Part shown: positions 1-9,625 of the stretch, one piece after another
Numbering within the stretch: the first letter of the stretch is position 1
Layout: each line of letters opens with the position of its first letter
DNA from: Echinicola sp. 20G
GTDB lineage: Bacteria; Bacteroidota; Bacteroidia; Cytophagales; Cyclobacteriaceae
Assembly: GCF_015533855.1 (NCBI RefSeq)
Contig: NZ_AP024154.1
Span: 5,028,501-5,092,500, forward strand
Length of the DNA stretch: 64,000 bases
Direction of reading: 5' to 3'
Made by a program: the position numbers and the translations under genes
The notes under the pieces: model-generated
What the model saw: the letters and a program-made list of their open reading frames with translations, nothing else
The model's database searches: none
What the model was told of the DNA's origin: nothing

Positions 1-107
1 TGGTTGATTCTTTTGTTAAATAAGTTGCCTCTCCCTAATTTGTCCTTCCTAAAAGTCAGAAAATAGTTAAGGATTAAGCTTTATAAGGAAATAAAAACCT
101 GCTACTG

Positions 108-497
108 CTATAATTCCTCCACTACCTTCTTTAAGCTATTTCGCACCGCTTCAGCAATGCTTCCTAGACTTTCATTTTCCACAGCACTCATGGAAGCTAC
201 TGGATCCACTGCAGCTACTTCAATAGTGTCATTACTCAATTCCTGAACCACCACATTACAGGGCAAAAACACTCCTATCTTATTTTCTGCCTCAATGGCC
301 TTATGGGCGAAGTTAGGATTACAGGCACCTAGAATACGGTAATTCCTAAAATCCACATCCAGTTTTTTCTTAAAAGTTGCTTTGACATCAATGTCTGTAA
401 GTACACCAAAGCCCTCTGCTTTCAAAGCTTCAATCACCAGATCAATCACTGCATCAAAAGAAATGTTATGAAGGGTTTTATTATAATAGTAATTCAT
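108..497 (-). CDS. DUF302 domain protein
   Basis: A 129-residue soluble protein with no signal peptide or membrane segment. The pattern resembles the DUF302 family: an N-terminal YYYNKTL strand, the 'GFGVLTDIDVKATFKKKL' helix-strand unit, then 'ILGACNPNFAHKAI' and 'GVFLPCNVVVQEL'. The family's biochemical role is not established, although members are often found near redox or metal genes. The gene stands alone: the next gene on the same strand begins 173 bp upstream and is in a different functional group. A perfect TGTGA-N6-TCACA palindrome lies 55 bp before the start codon, so control by a CRP/FNR-family regulator is plausible. The family call is confident; the function is unknown. Confidence 0.85.
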   Translation of the reverse strand: MNYYYNKTLHNISFDAVIDLVIEALKAEGFGVLTDIDVKATFKKKLDVDFRNYRILGACNPNFAHKAIEAENKIGVFLPCNVVVQELSNDTIEVAAVDPVASMSAVENESLGSIAEAVRNSLKKVVEEL

Positions 498-551
498 GAT
501 TTCTTAATAGTTTGGTTAACTTTTAAGTTACAAAATACAAAAGCCCCATAC

Positions 552-567
552 TGTGACACAGGTCACA
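552..567 (-). promoter_or_regulatory. CRP-like palindrome upstream of the DUF302 gene
   Basis: The sequence TGTGACACAGGTCACA is a perfect inverted repeat and matches the CRP consensus TGTGA-N6-TCACA. It is centred about 62 bp before the start codon at 497. A TATTTTG sequence on the minus strand at 531-537 could be the -7 element, which would place the palindrome over the -33 region. The regulator is not in this window. Confidence 0.5.
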
Positions 568-669
568 TATCAATATAAAAAATTAAAATGACCACAGGTG
601 AAAAGGATAAAAACAGATGGACTATATATCTTTTATTCAAGTTTAAAGGCTTAAACCTGAGCTCTAATC

Positions 670-1764
670 TCAATTAAAAAATGCCTGAACTGCTTCACAA
701 ACTTGCCTTACTTCCTTTTCTCCCAAATAGGGATGTAGGGGCAAGGACAGCGTAGTTTGGGCTATTTTATTGGCCATGGGAAAGTCTCCATCTCCTTCAA
801 AAGGCTTGGTAGCCGAAACAGCCTTTGGATAATGAATGGCTGTACCTATCCCTTGCTTCTCCAAGTATTGTTTTAAGGCATCACGTTCCTCGCTTCTGAT
901 AGCAAAAATATGCGCATTATGGTCATCTTTTAAAATCCCGTCAGGCACTGTAATTCCCTTTAAATGTTGTAAATGTTCCAAGTATATTCCAGCAAGTTGT
1001 TTCCTCTTTTGCTGCCAGGCTAAAAAATATTCCATTTTTACATTCAAGAAGCCTGCTTGCAAACTATCGATTCGGCTATTTCTACCTACCAACTCATGTA
1101 CATCTCTCTTTGATTGACCGTGTGTTAGCATTAACCTGATCTTGTTTGCCAAAGCATCATCACTGGTTATCACCAATCCTGCCTCACCAAGAGCTCCCAT
1201 GTTTTTGGTTGGGTAAAAGCTAAAACAACCCATCTCTCCAAAAACACCAGCACTGTTACCCTCTTGAAAAGCACCAAAAGCTTGGGCAGCATCTTCGACC
1301 ACTTTTATTCCCAAAGGTTGCGTAATTTGTATTAAGCGTTTCATATCCACCATCTTTCCATAAAGATGTACTGGCATTACAGCTTTGGTTTTTTCCGTGA
1401 TTTGCTGCTCTAAAACATTAAGATCCAGCAGACCATATTGATCCACATCGCAAAAAACAGGCTCTGCTCCCACCATTTTGACCACTTCAGCTGTGGACAC
1501 CCAGGTCAATGCAGGTACAATCACCTCATCTCCCGGCCCTATTTCCAATACTCTCAATGCCAATTCCATCGCATCGGTTCCATTAGCGCAGGCAATCGCA
1601 TGAGGAACCTTCAAAAAGTCTTTCAAAGAGCTTTCCAGCAAGTCCACTTCTTCCCCGCCAGAGAAAATTCCCTTTTGCAACATTTTATTGAATTTTGCCT
1701 TAAGCTCATCAGCCAAATCGGCATGCATGTCTGCCAAATCAAGAAAGGGAATTCGAATTTTCAT
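670..1764 (-). CDS. DegT/DnrJ/EryC1/StrS-family sugar aminotransferase
   Basis: PLP-dependent aminotransferase of the nucleotide-sugar type, 364 residues, close to the family norm. The N-terminus 'IPFLDLADMHADLADEL', the 'ACANGTDAMELAL' loop and the 'EDAAQAFGA' segment are typical. The PLP lysine is predicted at K187 in 'YPTKNMGALGEAG'. Members usually aminate a 3- or 4-keto nucleotide sugar for O-antigen, capsule or exopolysaccharide. It is the last gene of a three-gene minus-strand operon with two glycosyltransferases, and its start overlaps the end of the upstream gene by 26 bp, suggesting translational coupling. The exact keto-sugar substrate cannot be told from the sequence. Confidence 0.9.
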   Translation of the reverse strand: MKIRIPFLDLADMHADLADELKAKFNKMLQKGIFSGGEEVDLLESSLKDFLKVPHAIACANGTDAMELALRVLEIGPGDEVIVPALTWVSTAEVVKMVGAEPVFCDVDQYGLLDLNVLEQQITEKTKAVMPVHLYGKMVDMKRLIQITQPLGIKVVEDAAQAFGAFQEGNSAGVFGEMGCFSFYPTKNMGALGEAGLVITSDDALANKIRLMLTHGQSKRDVHELVGRNSRIDSLQAGFLNVKMEYFLAWQQKRKQLAGIYLEHLQHLKGITVPDGILKDDHNAHIFAIRSEERDALKQYLEKQGIGTAIHYPKAVSATKPFEGDGDFPMANKIAQTTLSLPLHPYLGEKEVRQVCEAVQAFFN

Positions 1765-3049
1765 CCAGTAATTGGGCTAGTTTTTGGCTAAGGTATTTTC
1801 GTTCAAAATGGTCAATACTACTACTCGTCGTGCTCTTTACATCCTCCATGATTTGTTGCTCCAAGTAGGCTTGAATCTCATCCACAGACTCGTGCGAGAA
1901 GACCTTGCCTGCCTCGGCTTCCTGAATGATTTTGCTGGCATCACCTAGCGGGTCACCTAAAGCTACGATTGTCCTTCCAGTGGCAATATATTCGAAAAGT
2001 TTTCCCGGAATATTTCCTTTTGCATTTTTGGTATTGGTTAAGATCAATAAAAGCATATTCGCTTTTTCATAAAAAGCAAAAACCTTTTCGTGGGGCACAT
2101 AACCGGGGAAATCCACACGTTCTGCTAGCCAAGGGTCTTCCTTTACAAAATGGCTAACCTTTTCGCTTACTCTACCCACAAAGGTCAATTTTACGGCTTT
2201 TTCCATTGGCTCAAATGCTTGTTTAAAAGCATTGAGAAAAGGGATAGGATTTCGAATAGCATCTATAATTCCCGTATAAACGATCTCAAAAACAGGCGAT
2301 TCTGACTTTTTCTTTTGAAAGTCCTTGGGCAAATCAGCTGAATCAAAACCATTGGTGATCAAATCAATTTCTCTATGAGCAATTTTTGCCAACTCCTCTT
2401 GGAATGTAGGAGAAATGGTCACCACCTTATCGGCCTCTCTGAACACAGATTGCTCCAATCGCTCATGTCTCCTCCGAATAGACTTCATCATGGGCAATGT
2501 GTCTAAAAATTCCCAAGTGGACCAAGGATCACGAAAATCCGCTATCCATGGCAAGCCAGACTTTCTTTTAAGATCTCTTCCAATTAAGTGCATACTATGG
2601 GGAGGTCCTGTGGTGATAATGGCCTGGATGCTATTTTTCTCCACAATATCCAACAGGTAATTGACAGAAGGCTTTACCCAAAACACCCGTGGGTCAGGAA
2701 TCATAGCATTGGCTCTCAGCCAGATGGAAGTCTGGTCAAACCAGTTCTTGTGCCGCTTTTCTATGAGCTTAGAAGGGTCTTCTGCCTTTCCCTTCTTTTT
2801 CTTTTTCAAAAATCGGAACACCCCATAAGGCTCCCAAATTGGAAATTTAATCACTTCCCAGTTGGGTGAAACCTCTTTGAGCATGGTCTCATCCTTAAGT
2901 TCAAAATCAGGATTTTCTGGTGTAAAAATCACTGGCTCCCAGCCATATTCAGGTAAAAATTTGGCAAACTTCAACCAACGTTGCACACCAGAACCTGCAC
3001 TTGGTGGCCAGTAATACGTAATAATTAAGACCTTCTTGGAAATTTCCAT
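1739..3049 (-). CDS. glycosyltransferase, GT4-like
   Basis: A 436-residue glycosyltransferase with the GT-B pattern. The N-terminal Rossmann half begins 'VLIITYYWPPSAGSGVQRWLKFAKFLPEYGWEPVIFTP', here noted by its PPSAGSGVQR core. The C-terminal donor-binding half holds 'NIPGKLFEYIATGRTIVALG', with the usual E of the GT4 family. There is no membrane span, so the enzyme should act on the inner face of the cytoplasmic membrane. It lies 47 bp after the preceding glycosyltransferase and overlaps the DegT aminotransferase, which supports a role in a surface polysaccharide. Acceptor and sugar donor are unknown. Confidence 0.85.
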   Translation of the reverse strand: MEISKKVLIITYYWPPSAGSGVQRWLKFAKFLPEYGWEPVIFTPENPDFELKDETMLKEVSPNWEVIKFPIWEPYGVFRFLKKKKKGKAEDPSKLIEKRHKNWFDQTSIWLRANAMIPDPRVFWVKPSVNYLLDIVEKNSIQAIITTGPPHSMHLIGRDLKRKSGLPWIADFRDPWSTWEFLDTLPMMKSIRRRHERLEQSVFREADKVVTISPTFQEELAKIAHREIDLITNGFDSADLPKDFQKKKSESPVFEIVYTGIIDAIRNPIPFLNAFKQAFEPMEKAVKLTFVGRVSEKVSHFVKEDPWLAERVDFPGYVPHEKVFAFYEKANMLLLILTNTKNAKGNIPGKLFEYIATGRTIVALGDPLGDASKIIQEAEAGKVFSHESVDEIQAYLEQQIMEDVKSTTSSSIDHFERKYLSQKLAQLLDENSNSLS

Positions 3050-3096
3050 TCAACAAAGATAGTGTTTTGGTGGAGAGTAAAAGCAGCCCAAAAACT

Positions 3097-4245
3097 TTAC
3101 TTCATCAAGGAACGGTACTTTTCTAACAATAGGGCATGCATTTTTTTCCTACCATATTTAGCCGTCACATCCAAATACAGCTGATCCGTCAATCCCTGCA
3201 TCACTTCTCTTTTGACATAAGCAAATTCTAGTGCATCCTTCAGCACTGCCTTGTCCTTGACAGGAAACACCAAGCCTGTTTTTTTATTGGTCACAATGTC
3301 TGTATTGCCCATGATATCAGAACAAATGATCGGCAGTTGCATCGCTGCAGCTTCCAAAAGGACATTGGGAAATCCTTCCCGATGAGAAGCATGCACCAAC
3401 ACATCGGATATGGCCATATAATGCTCCACATGATCTGACCAGTTGACCTGAACAATGCGGGGATGGTCTTCAATCTTTCTAATGGTTTCCTCATCAAGCG
3501 GATTCAATTCCTGCTCAAAATCCCCCAACAGCACCAATTTGGAATGATTGACTATTTTTGAATTCAAAAATGCCGTGACCAATTGATCTATTCCTTTATC
3601 TTTCACCAATCTTCCTACTGCTAAAATGATAAAATCATTGTCTCCCGGCATCACCCGCATGGTAGCGGCCACCAGGTGATTTTCCTTTAGATTATCCCTG
3701 TTAAATCGCTCCAAGTCAACCCCATTAGAGGAGCCTTCTCCCAACACCTCTACTTTTGTAGCTTCTGTAAGGTTTTCTTTGACAATAAAGTCCTGCAAGG
3801 ACTTGGCGTTAGGCCAAACATGTGTGGCATGGCTGAAGGTCCACCTCTCCATGGTTTCCAAAAGTTTCCTTTTATTGTCCTTGGTCACCACATAAGGCAA
3901 CCCAGCAACCGTATGGATCCTCACTTTCACCCCCGCAAATTTAGCCGCAATCATTCCCAAAAGCCCAGCCTTAGGCGTGTGGCTATGCACGATGTCAGGT
4001 TTTTCCTGCTTGAAAAGTTGGAACAATTTCCAAAGACAAACCAAATCATGAAGTGGAGTAATTTTTCTGGTAAATGGAATTACTGTATGTTCGCAGCCTT
4101 CTTTTCTCTTGACCTCGTTAACTTCCTTTCCATCAGCACTGACCATCAGGACATCCCAACCAGCGTCTTTCAAATATTTCATTTGGCCAGAAAGAAGTAA
4201 TTTTAGGGAAATGGGTACAGTAGTAACGCGGATTATTTTCGGCAT
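3097..4245 (-). CDS. glycosyltransferase family 4 protein
   Basis: A 382-residue GT-B glycosyltransferase. The N-terminal domain carries 'KPDIVHSHTPKAGLLGMIAAK', a common GT4 acceptor-side signature. The C-terminal domain has 'FIILAVGRLVKDKGIDQLV', then 'HREGFPNVLLEAAAMQLPIICSD', where the E is the expected donor-contacting residue. It is the first gene of the operon ending with the DegT aminotransferase. A strong hairpin at 4372-4403 separates it from the oxidoreductase upstream, so its promoter should lie within 4246-4371. It resembles undecaprenyl-linked sugar transferases of exopolysaccharide pathways, but the specificity is not readable. Confidence 0.88.
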   Translation of the reverse strand: MPKIIRVTTVPISLKLLLSGQMKYLKDAGWDVLMVSADGKEVNEVKRKEGCEHTVIPFTRKITPLHDLVCLWKLFQLFKQEKPDIVHSHTPKAGLLGMIAAKFAGVKVRIHTVAGLPYVVTKDNKRKLLETMERWTFSHATHVWPNAKSLQDFIVKENLTEATKVEVLGEGSSNGVDLERFNRDNLKENHLVAATMRVMPGDNDFIILAVGRLVKDKGIDQLVTAFLNSKIVNHSKLVLLGDFEQELNPLDEETIRKIEDHPRIVQVNWSDHVEHYMAISDVLVHASHREGFPNVLLEAAAMQLPIICSDIMGNTDIVTNKKTGLVFPVKDKAVLKDALEFAYVKREVMQGLTDQLYLDVTAKYGRKKMHALLLEKYRSLMK

Positions 4246-4371
4246 GAATTCTTGCTTTAAAAGGACAAATATAAACCTAAAAAGTGAAGGAATATATCTA
4301 AGAGATGAATTATAAATACAGCTTATTGTTCATCATCAAATATTTGACCAAAAAATAAAAAAGGTAGATAA

Positions 4372-4403
4372 ATGGTTGACAGTACCTTACCACTGTCAAC
4401 CAT
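4372..4403 (-). terminator. hairpin after the FAD/Fe-S oxidoreductase
   Basis: A perfect 12-bp stem (ATGGTTGACAGT paired with its complement) around an 8-nt loop lies just after the stop codon of the minus-strand oxidoreductase. The T-rich stretch on that strand begins about ten bases further on, so termination efficiency is uncertain. Confidence 0.55.
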
Positions 4404-4415
4404 CCATAATAATCA

Positions 4416-7364
4416 TTAAAGTCCTGCAGCTTCAAAAAGCACCTCTACAGGGTGTAGCGCCTTCCTTCCAGTTCCATCAGCAATCTGATGACGGCAGCTG
4501 GTTCCTGGAGCCGCAACAATCGTTTCAGGCGTAGCCTTTCTGACAGCTGGAAACAAGACCATCTCCCCAACTTTCATACTCACCTCATAATGTTCCTCTT
4601 CATACCCAAAAGATCCGGCCATTCCACAACAACCAGAAGGAATGGTTTCCAAGGTATAGTTTTCCGGTAAAGTCAACAGCTTCTGGGTAAATTGAACTGA
4701 TGAAAGTGACTTTTGGTGGCAGTGCCCATGAAGCAATACTTTCTTGCTGGCCTTGGTAAACTGGTCTGCCGTAATATTTCCTCGCATGGCCTCCTTGGCC
4801 AAAAACTCATCCACCATCATACTGTTCCTTTTCAACTTCTTGGCATCTTCCACCAGATCGGCCCGAACCAACCTTGGATACTCATCCTTAAAGCTTAATA
4901 TGGCTGATGGCTCGACTCCCACCAAAGGCTCATCCAAAGTCACCAAGTCTTTAAAGAGCTGCACATTTTTATTGGCCAGGTCTTTGGCCCTGTCCAATAG
5001 GCCCTTGGACATTGCCCCGCGACCACTTTCTGGGTGGTCAATCATCTTGACCTCATATCCCAAATGATGCAAAAGTTTAATGGCTTTGATTCCAATTTCT
5101 GTATCATTGAAATTGGTAAACTCATCAAAGAAAAAATGAACTGCACCCACTTTCTTTTGAGGCGTTGGAAGCTGGCTGTAATTCTTTTGGTACCACTTTT
5201 TGAGGTTAACCTTCGCAATGGTAGGCAAGTTTCTCTTTTCAGCCACTCCCAAAACTTTCTTCATCAATGACCCGGTTGATTTATTGGTCATAAAGAAGTT
5301 GGTCACACCAGGAACAAGGCTTCCCAGCTCATTCAGGTTATTGATATAAGCAAAAGCTTTACTTCTCAGTGGAACTCCATTTGTCTTTTGGTATTGATAA
5401 AGGAATTCTGCTTTCAAACTGGCCATATCAACATTGGAAGGACACTCAGAAGTACATCCCTTGCAGGACAGGCAAAGATCCATAACTTCTTTGATCTCTG
5501 GATGATCAAAGGGATTTTCCTTTGTGTTATTCGTCAAAAACTCCCGAAGGGTATTTGCCCGACCACGAGTAGTATCTCTTTCATTTCTGGTAGCCATATA
5601 GCTTGGGCACATGGTTCCTCCAGATATGGGCAGCTTACGACAATCCCCCGAACCATTGCATTTTTCAGCAGCCCTAAGTATCCCACCTACATGACCAAAG
5701 TCCAAAGCTGTATCGAACTCAGGTGTCTTCATATCCGGCTCGTACCGAAGAAAGCTGGTCATCGGAGCAGTATCTACAATCTTGCCTGGATTGAAAATAT
5801 TATTGGGATCCCATGCTTGCTTGATCCTGCGGAAAAGCTGATAATTCTCCTCTCCAACCATAATAGGAATAAAAGCAGCCCTTACCCTACCATCACCATG
5901 CTCTCCACTGAGTGAGCCATCATATTTCTTGACCAGTTTGGCCACTGCCTCAGTAATTTTATAGAAATCTTCTACATCTTCAGACTTCTTTAGGTCAAGA
6001 ATAGGCCGAAGGTGAATTTCCCCAGCACCGGCATGGGCATAGTGCACAGGCTTCTGTCCAAAACCTTTCATGATTTCACCGAACTCGTCAATAAAATCAG
6101 CCAAATCATCAATATCCACAGCCGTATCTTCAATACAAGCCACAGCCTTTTTATCTCCAGGAATATTGGCCAGCAAACCAAGACCTGCACTTCTCAGCGC
6201 CCAAACATTTTTGGTTCTCTCTCCAGTGATGATCGGGTAAGCATAACCCAACCCTGCAGCCTTCATACCATCAATCGTCCTCTGGGCTAAAGCCAAAGCC
6301 TCTTCCTCTGTTTCGCCTCGGAATTCTATCATCAAAATCCCCTCTGGATCGCCCTCTACAAAGTACCGGTTTTTACTTTGCTCAATATTTTCTTTGGTAC
6401 AATCCAAAATAATTTTATCCATCAACTCACAAGCGGTGGGATGATTTTTCATGGCCAACTGGGTGGCCTTCATACTCTCATGTATGCTCTCAAAGTGAGC
6501 TGCCACCACCACATCTTTAGGGGCAGGAAGTGGGTCCACATGAATCTTTATTTCGGTAGTAAAAGCGAGGGTCCCTTCGGATCCACAAAGGAGCTTGCAA
6601 AAATCAAAAGCCGTATCAGTTTCTGAAAAGATTTCTGTTTCCAAAAGATAATCGACCGCATAACCTGTATTTCTCCTTTGGACAGAAGGCTTGGGAAACT
6701 GACTTCTAATATTTTCTTGATTGACTGGCTGAGCTAATTCATCATATATTTTTTGATATAGAGCTCCCTCCAAAGTTTCCAGTTGCTTTTTCTGCTCAAA
6801 TTCCTCTTTGGATATTTTAGCAAAAGTTGCTACTGAGCCATCACTTAAAATGGTCTGCAACTCCAATGTATGCTCTCTGGTAGAGCCGTAAATAATAGAA
6901 GTAGTACCACAGGAATTGTTTCCTACCATCCCTCCGATCATCGCCCTATTGGCAGTGGAAGTGACGGGACTAAAGAAAAAGCCATGAGGTTTCAAAAAAG
7001 CATTTAGCTCATCCCTGACCACTCCCGGCTGTACCCTTACCCAACCTTCTTCTTTATTAAACTCAAGTATTTGTGTAAAATATTTTGAGACATCCACCAC
7101 TATGCCATCACCTACACACTGTCCTGCCAAGGATGTCCCTGCGGTTCTAGGAATCAAGGATGTTTTATACTGCTTTGCAAATTGAATAAGTTTTTTGATA
7201 TCTTCTTTGGTCTTCGGTAAGGCTACCGCCAAAGGTAATTCCCGATATACCGAGGCATCTGTGGCATAAAGGGTTTTCATCAATTGATCGTAATGCAAAT
7301 CACCTTCTAAATCTTTGGCCAATTGGGCCAAAAAAGGTGACAAATTCTCTGGTTCGTTAGACAT
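4416..7364 (-). CDS. FAD-linked oxidase / 4Fe-4S / CCG-domain oxidoreductase (YdiJ/D-2-hydroxyacid dehydrogenase type)
   Basis: A 982-residue fusion in the size range of E. coli YdiJ, reported as a D-2-hydroxyglutarate dehydrogenase. From the N-terminus: an FAD-binding type 4 domain (about 35-210) with 'PRTAGTSLAGQCVGDGIVVDV'-type segments such as GTSLAGQ and 'GGMVGNNSCGT'; an FAD-oxidase C-terminal domain ending in 'HYAHAGAGEIHLRP' and 'SGEHGDGRVR'; a ferredoxin-like region with C631, C634, C637 and C641 in 'CLSCKGCTSECP' plus an earlier Cys group near 570-590; and a C-terminal CCG region with 'HGHCHQKS' and 'SGCCGMAGSFGYE'. It likely oxidises a D-2-hydroxyacid and passes electrons through the Fe-S centres. 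The gene stands alone. D-lactate or glycolate are alternative substrates. Confidence 0.88.
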   Translation of the reverse strand: MSNEPENLSPFLAQLAKDLEGDLHYDQLMKTLYATDASVYRELPLAVALPKTKEDIKKLIQFAKQYKTSLIPRTAGTSLAGQCVGDGIVVDVSKYFTQILEFNKEEGWVRVQPGVVRDELNAFLKPHGFFFSPVTSTANRAMIGGMVGNNSCGTTSIIYGSTREHTLELQTILSDGSVATFAKISKEEFEQKKQLETLEGALYQKIYDELAQPVNQENIRSQFPKPSVQRRNTGYAVDYLLETEIFSETDTAFDFCKLLCGSEGTLAFTTEIKIHVDPLPAPKDVVVAAHFESIHESMKATQLAMKNHPTACELMDKIILDCTKENIEQSKNRYFVEGDPEGILMIEFRGETEEEALALAQRTIDGMKAAGLGYAYPIITGERTKNVWALRSAGLGLLANIPGDKKAVACIEDTAVDIDDLADFIDEFGEIMKGFGQKPVHYAHAGAGEIHLRPILDLKKSEDVEDFYKITEAVAKLVKKYDGSLSGEHGDGRVRAAFIPIMVGEENYQLFRRIKQAWDPNNIFNPGKIVDTAPMTSFLRYEPDMKTPEFDTALDFGHVGGILRAAEKCNGSGDCRKLPISGGTMCPSYMATRNERDTTRGRANTLREFLTNNTKENPFDHPEIKEVMDLCLSCKGCTSECPSNVDMASLKAEFLYQYQKTNGVPLRSKAFAYINNLNELGSLVPGVTNFFMTNKSTGSLMKKVLGVAEKRNLPTIAKVNLKKWYQKNYSQLPTPQKKVGAVHFFFDEFTNFNDTEIGIKAIKLLHHLGYEVKMIDHPESGRGAMSKGLLDRAKDLANKNVQLFKDLVTLDEPLVGVEPSAILSFKDEYPRLVRADLVEDAKKLKRNSMMVDEFLAKEAMRGNITADQFTKASKKVLLHGHCHQKSLSSVQFTQKLLTLPENYTLETIPSGCCGMAGSFGYEEEHYEVSMKVGEMVLFPAVRKATPETIVAAPGTSCRHQIADGTGRKALHPVEVLFEAAGL

Positions 7365-7465
7365 GCCATAAAATTAAGACAGTTAGACCAACTAATAAAT
7401 AATAAAATGAAATATCTATTGAAAATCTTTGATCCCCACATTTATGAAGTTCACCAGAAGAAATA

Positions 7466-8212
7466 TTACAACTTGTTTATCCCCACCCGTAAAATCAAGG
7501 GAAAACTAACGGGCTTCATTTTTTCAGCCCCCCATTTACTTCTCAAGTCCTCTTCAATCAAATCAACTGGATTGGTGCCGTTCTCTTTGATATAATGTTT
7601 GACCGCAGACCAAGTGTTTAGGTAACCTAACAACTCATCAAGACTCCAGCTTTCTTCAATGCTAAATTGAGGTGTTGCCAACTCTTCAAATTGAAAAGGG
7701 ATGCTTTCGTAGGCCTCCTCGATATGCTTTCTTTCCGGATCCCAAAAGTCTCCCAACAAATCAGCATACAGGTATTTTATTTCTTTGTCCAGATCAGGTA
7801 CATCCATCAAACCATAGCCGATTAAAGCTATTACCCCATTTGGTTTAAGCGTCCTATTTACTTCCTTAAAAAATGGATCAAAATCGAACCAATGTACCGC
7901 TTGTGCTACTGTAATTAAGTCAAAAGTATGGTCTGAAAATCCACTTTTCTCTGCTGGGCATTTTGTATAATAAACATTGGGTTTCCATGGCGCTTGAGCC
8001 ATTTGCTGCTCACTGATATCGCTAGCTTCAACCCTTTCAAAATAATTGGAAAGAATTGAAGCAACTTGCCCATTCCCTGTCCCACAATCCCAAGCTGCTT
8101 TTCTGGTTTTCACTTGACTTATTAACCAGGCATAGAAGTTTTCAGGGTAAGTAGGGCGAAACTTCTCGTATTCTGATGCATGACCGGAAAAATTATCTTT
8201 CATAAAAATCAT
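7466..8212 (-). CDS. class I SAM-dependent methyltransferase
   Basis: A 248-residue soluble protein with the class I methyltransferase fold. The SAM-binding motif I is 'AAWDCGTGNGQVASIL' near residues 39-54. The acidic post-motif is 'VEASDISEQQM', and 'FDLITVAQAVHWFDFDPFFKEVNRTLKPNGVIALIGYG' (core VAQAVHWFD) matches motifs II-III. This arrangement is typical of the UbiE/Methyltransf_11 group with an 'SGHASEYEKFRPTYP' N-terminus. The start could also be the ATG three codons downstream. No neighbour indicates the substrate; the DUF2254 gene lies 22 bp upstream on the same strand. Confidence 0.85.
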   Translation of the reverse strand: MIFMKDNFSGHASEYEKFRPTYPENFYAWLISQVKTRKAAWDCGTGNGQVASILSNYFERVEASDISEQQMAQAPWKPNVYYTKCPAEKSGFSDHTFDLITVAQAVHWFDFDPFFKEVNRTLKPNGVIALIGYGLMDVPDLDKEIKYLYADLLGDFWDPERKHIEEAYESIPFQFEELATPQFSIEESWSLDELLGYLNTWSAVKHYIKENGTNPVDLIEEDLRSKWGAEKMKPVSFPLILRVGINKL

Positions 8213-8234
8213 GGTTTAAATATTATCAAAAACT

Positions 8235-9557
8235 TCAGATTAACGCTTTTAGTTGCTCATACCTCTCCTTCAAATCCTTCACATCGTTCTCATCCAAGAA
8301 ACTTTTCTCACCAGTGTGTAAAATCATATCGGCATGTTTTAGAATAATGTTTTTATGTTGGTCATCCTCTGCAAACTGAAAAATGGTTATCAGGGCTTCC
8401 ATTAACCTGATAATTACCGCTGGACTATTGCTTCCATATTGACGGATCTGGTTAAATGCCACACTCATCACACCATCAAAACTAATCGTTTTGGTGACCA
8501 AACGCATCTCTCCCTCTCCATCAAAGTGATACGGGCTTGGTAGTCTTGCTGAAGTCAAATAGCAGATCACGTCAGTAAGTTTATCAATACAAGTAATGGC
8601 AGTAAAAGGATCATTGACCCCTGGAGAAAGAGCTCTTGCAGCTACTTCTACCATTTGCCTAATGGCAAACTCGGCATCTTGGGAAGATGTCCTTTTGTTG
8701 CCGATGATAAAAGAAGACCTAAAGCGATCCTCAAGCCCATCTTCAAATTTTCCAGATGTATGAATAATGATTAACTCCTGTTTTTCTACTATGAAATTGC
8801 CAGCGTGCTTCTTGACTTCTACTATTCCTTGAACCTCCTTGGCCAGTTCCATTAATTTATGATGATCGATGGATTGAAGGTAGCCGCTTCTTCTAGATTT
8901 AAGGGAGTATTCTTGTTTTAGGTCAGCTTTTCTTGCTGCTAGCATTCCTTCATCGAAAGTAGGCGGTTCATGGTCATTGTTATCTTTGGCTGGAAAAAGA
9001 CGCTTAAAATTTTTGTGAAGGTTATTATTCACATTGGAAATCACTTGATCAGCTTGAATACTAACTGAAATGTGATGGATAAAAATGACCAGTAAAAATA
9101 TATTGACTATGGCAAGAAAAATCGCAAAAATGATGGAAACATTTGGAACAAAACCCAACTCTTCCCCCGACTTTACCGCCCTCAAAACCAATAAGCAATA
9201 GTTAAAGGTGGCTATGTAGGAACCCAAAACCACTTGATTGATCCGGTCGTGCATAAAATTCTGTAACAAACGCGGGCCAAATTGTGAAGAAGCCAAAGTC
9301 AGGGCCACCAATGTAATGGAAAATACTGTTCCTGCCACACCGATCATCGCTCCCGCTATGGTGGACAAAATACTTCTAGCAGCCTCTTCCTCTCCATACA
9401 TGTAAAACTTGAAAACTCCTGAAGGTTCAAACTCCCACACGGTATCCAAATAGATAAATCCAGTCGCTGCAATAATAGAAACAAGAATCAATTGCAATGG
9501 CACAAACCAAAAACTAGATTGAAGAATCGACCAAAAGTAAACTAATTTTGTTTTCAA
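8235..9557 (-). CDS. DUF2254 family membrane protein
   Basis: A 440-residue membrane protein. The N-terminal third has four likely transmembrane segments: about 12-35, 63-92 ('IAGAMIGVAGTVFSITLVAL'), 108-128 and 138-163. A cytoplasmic portion of about 270 residues follows. The 'SSQFGPRLLQNFMHDRINQVVLGSY' region (core SSQFGPRLL) and 'ALSPGVNDPFTAITCID' are hallmarks of DUF2254. The function is unknown; the pore-like N-terminus with a large soluble domain hints at a channel or sensor, which is inference only. It probably shares a transcript with the methyltransferase 22 bp downstream. Confidence 0.88.
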   Translation of the reverse strand: MKTKLVYFWSILQSSFWFVPLQLILVSIIAATGFIYLDTVWEFEPSGVFKFYMYGEEEAARSILSTIAGAMIGVAGTVFSITLVALTLASSQFGPRLLQNFMHDRINQVVLGSYIATFNYCLLVLRAVKSGEELGFVPNVSIIFAIFLAIVNIFLLVIFIHHISVSIQADQVISNVNNNLHKNFKRLFPAKDNNDHEPPTFDEGMLAARKADLKQEYSLKSRRSGYLQSIDHHKLMELAKEVQGIVEVKKHAGNFIVEKQELIIIHTSGKFEDGLEDRFRSSFIIGNKRTSSQDAEFAIRQMVEVAARALSPGVNDPFTAITCIDKLTDVICYLTSARLPSPYHFDGEGEMRLVTKTISFDGVMSVAFNQIRQYGSNSPAVIIRLMEALITIFQFAEDDQHKNIILKHADMILHTGEKSFLDENDVKDLKERYEQLKALI

Positions 9558-9625
9558 GATCAGTTGTGTTTTATAATGTCAAACCTATGTCCATCTATTG
9601 AAGGCAAATTTTAAGAGATTAGCCA

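Noticed and set aside
5388..5915. A 175-codon open frame on the plus strand
   Set aside because: It lies wholly antisense to the well-supported FAD/Fe-S oxidoreductase, has no motif and an odd amino-acid composition.
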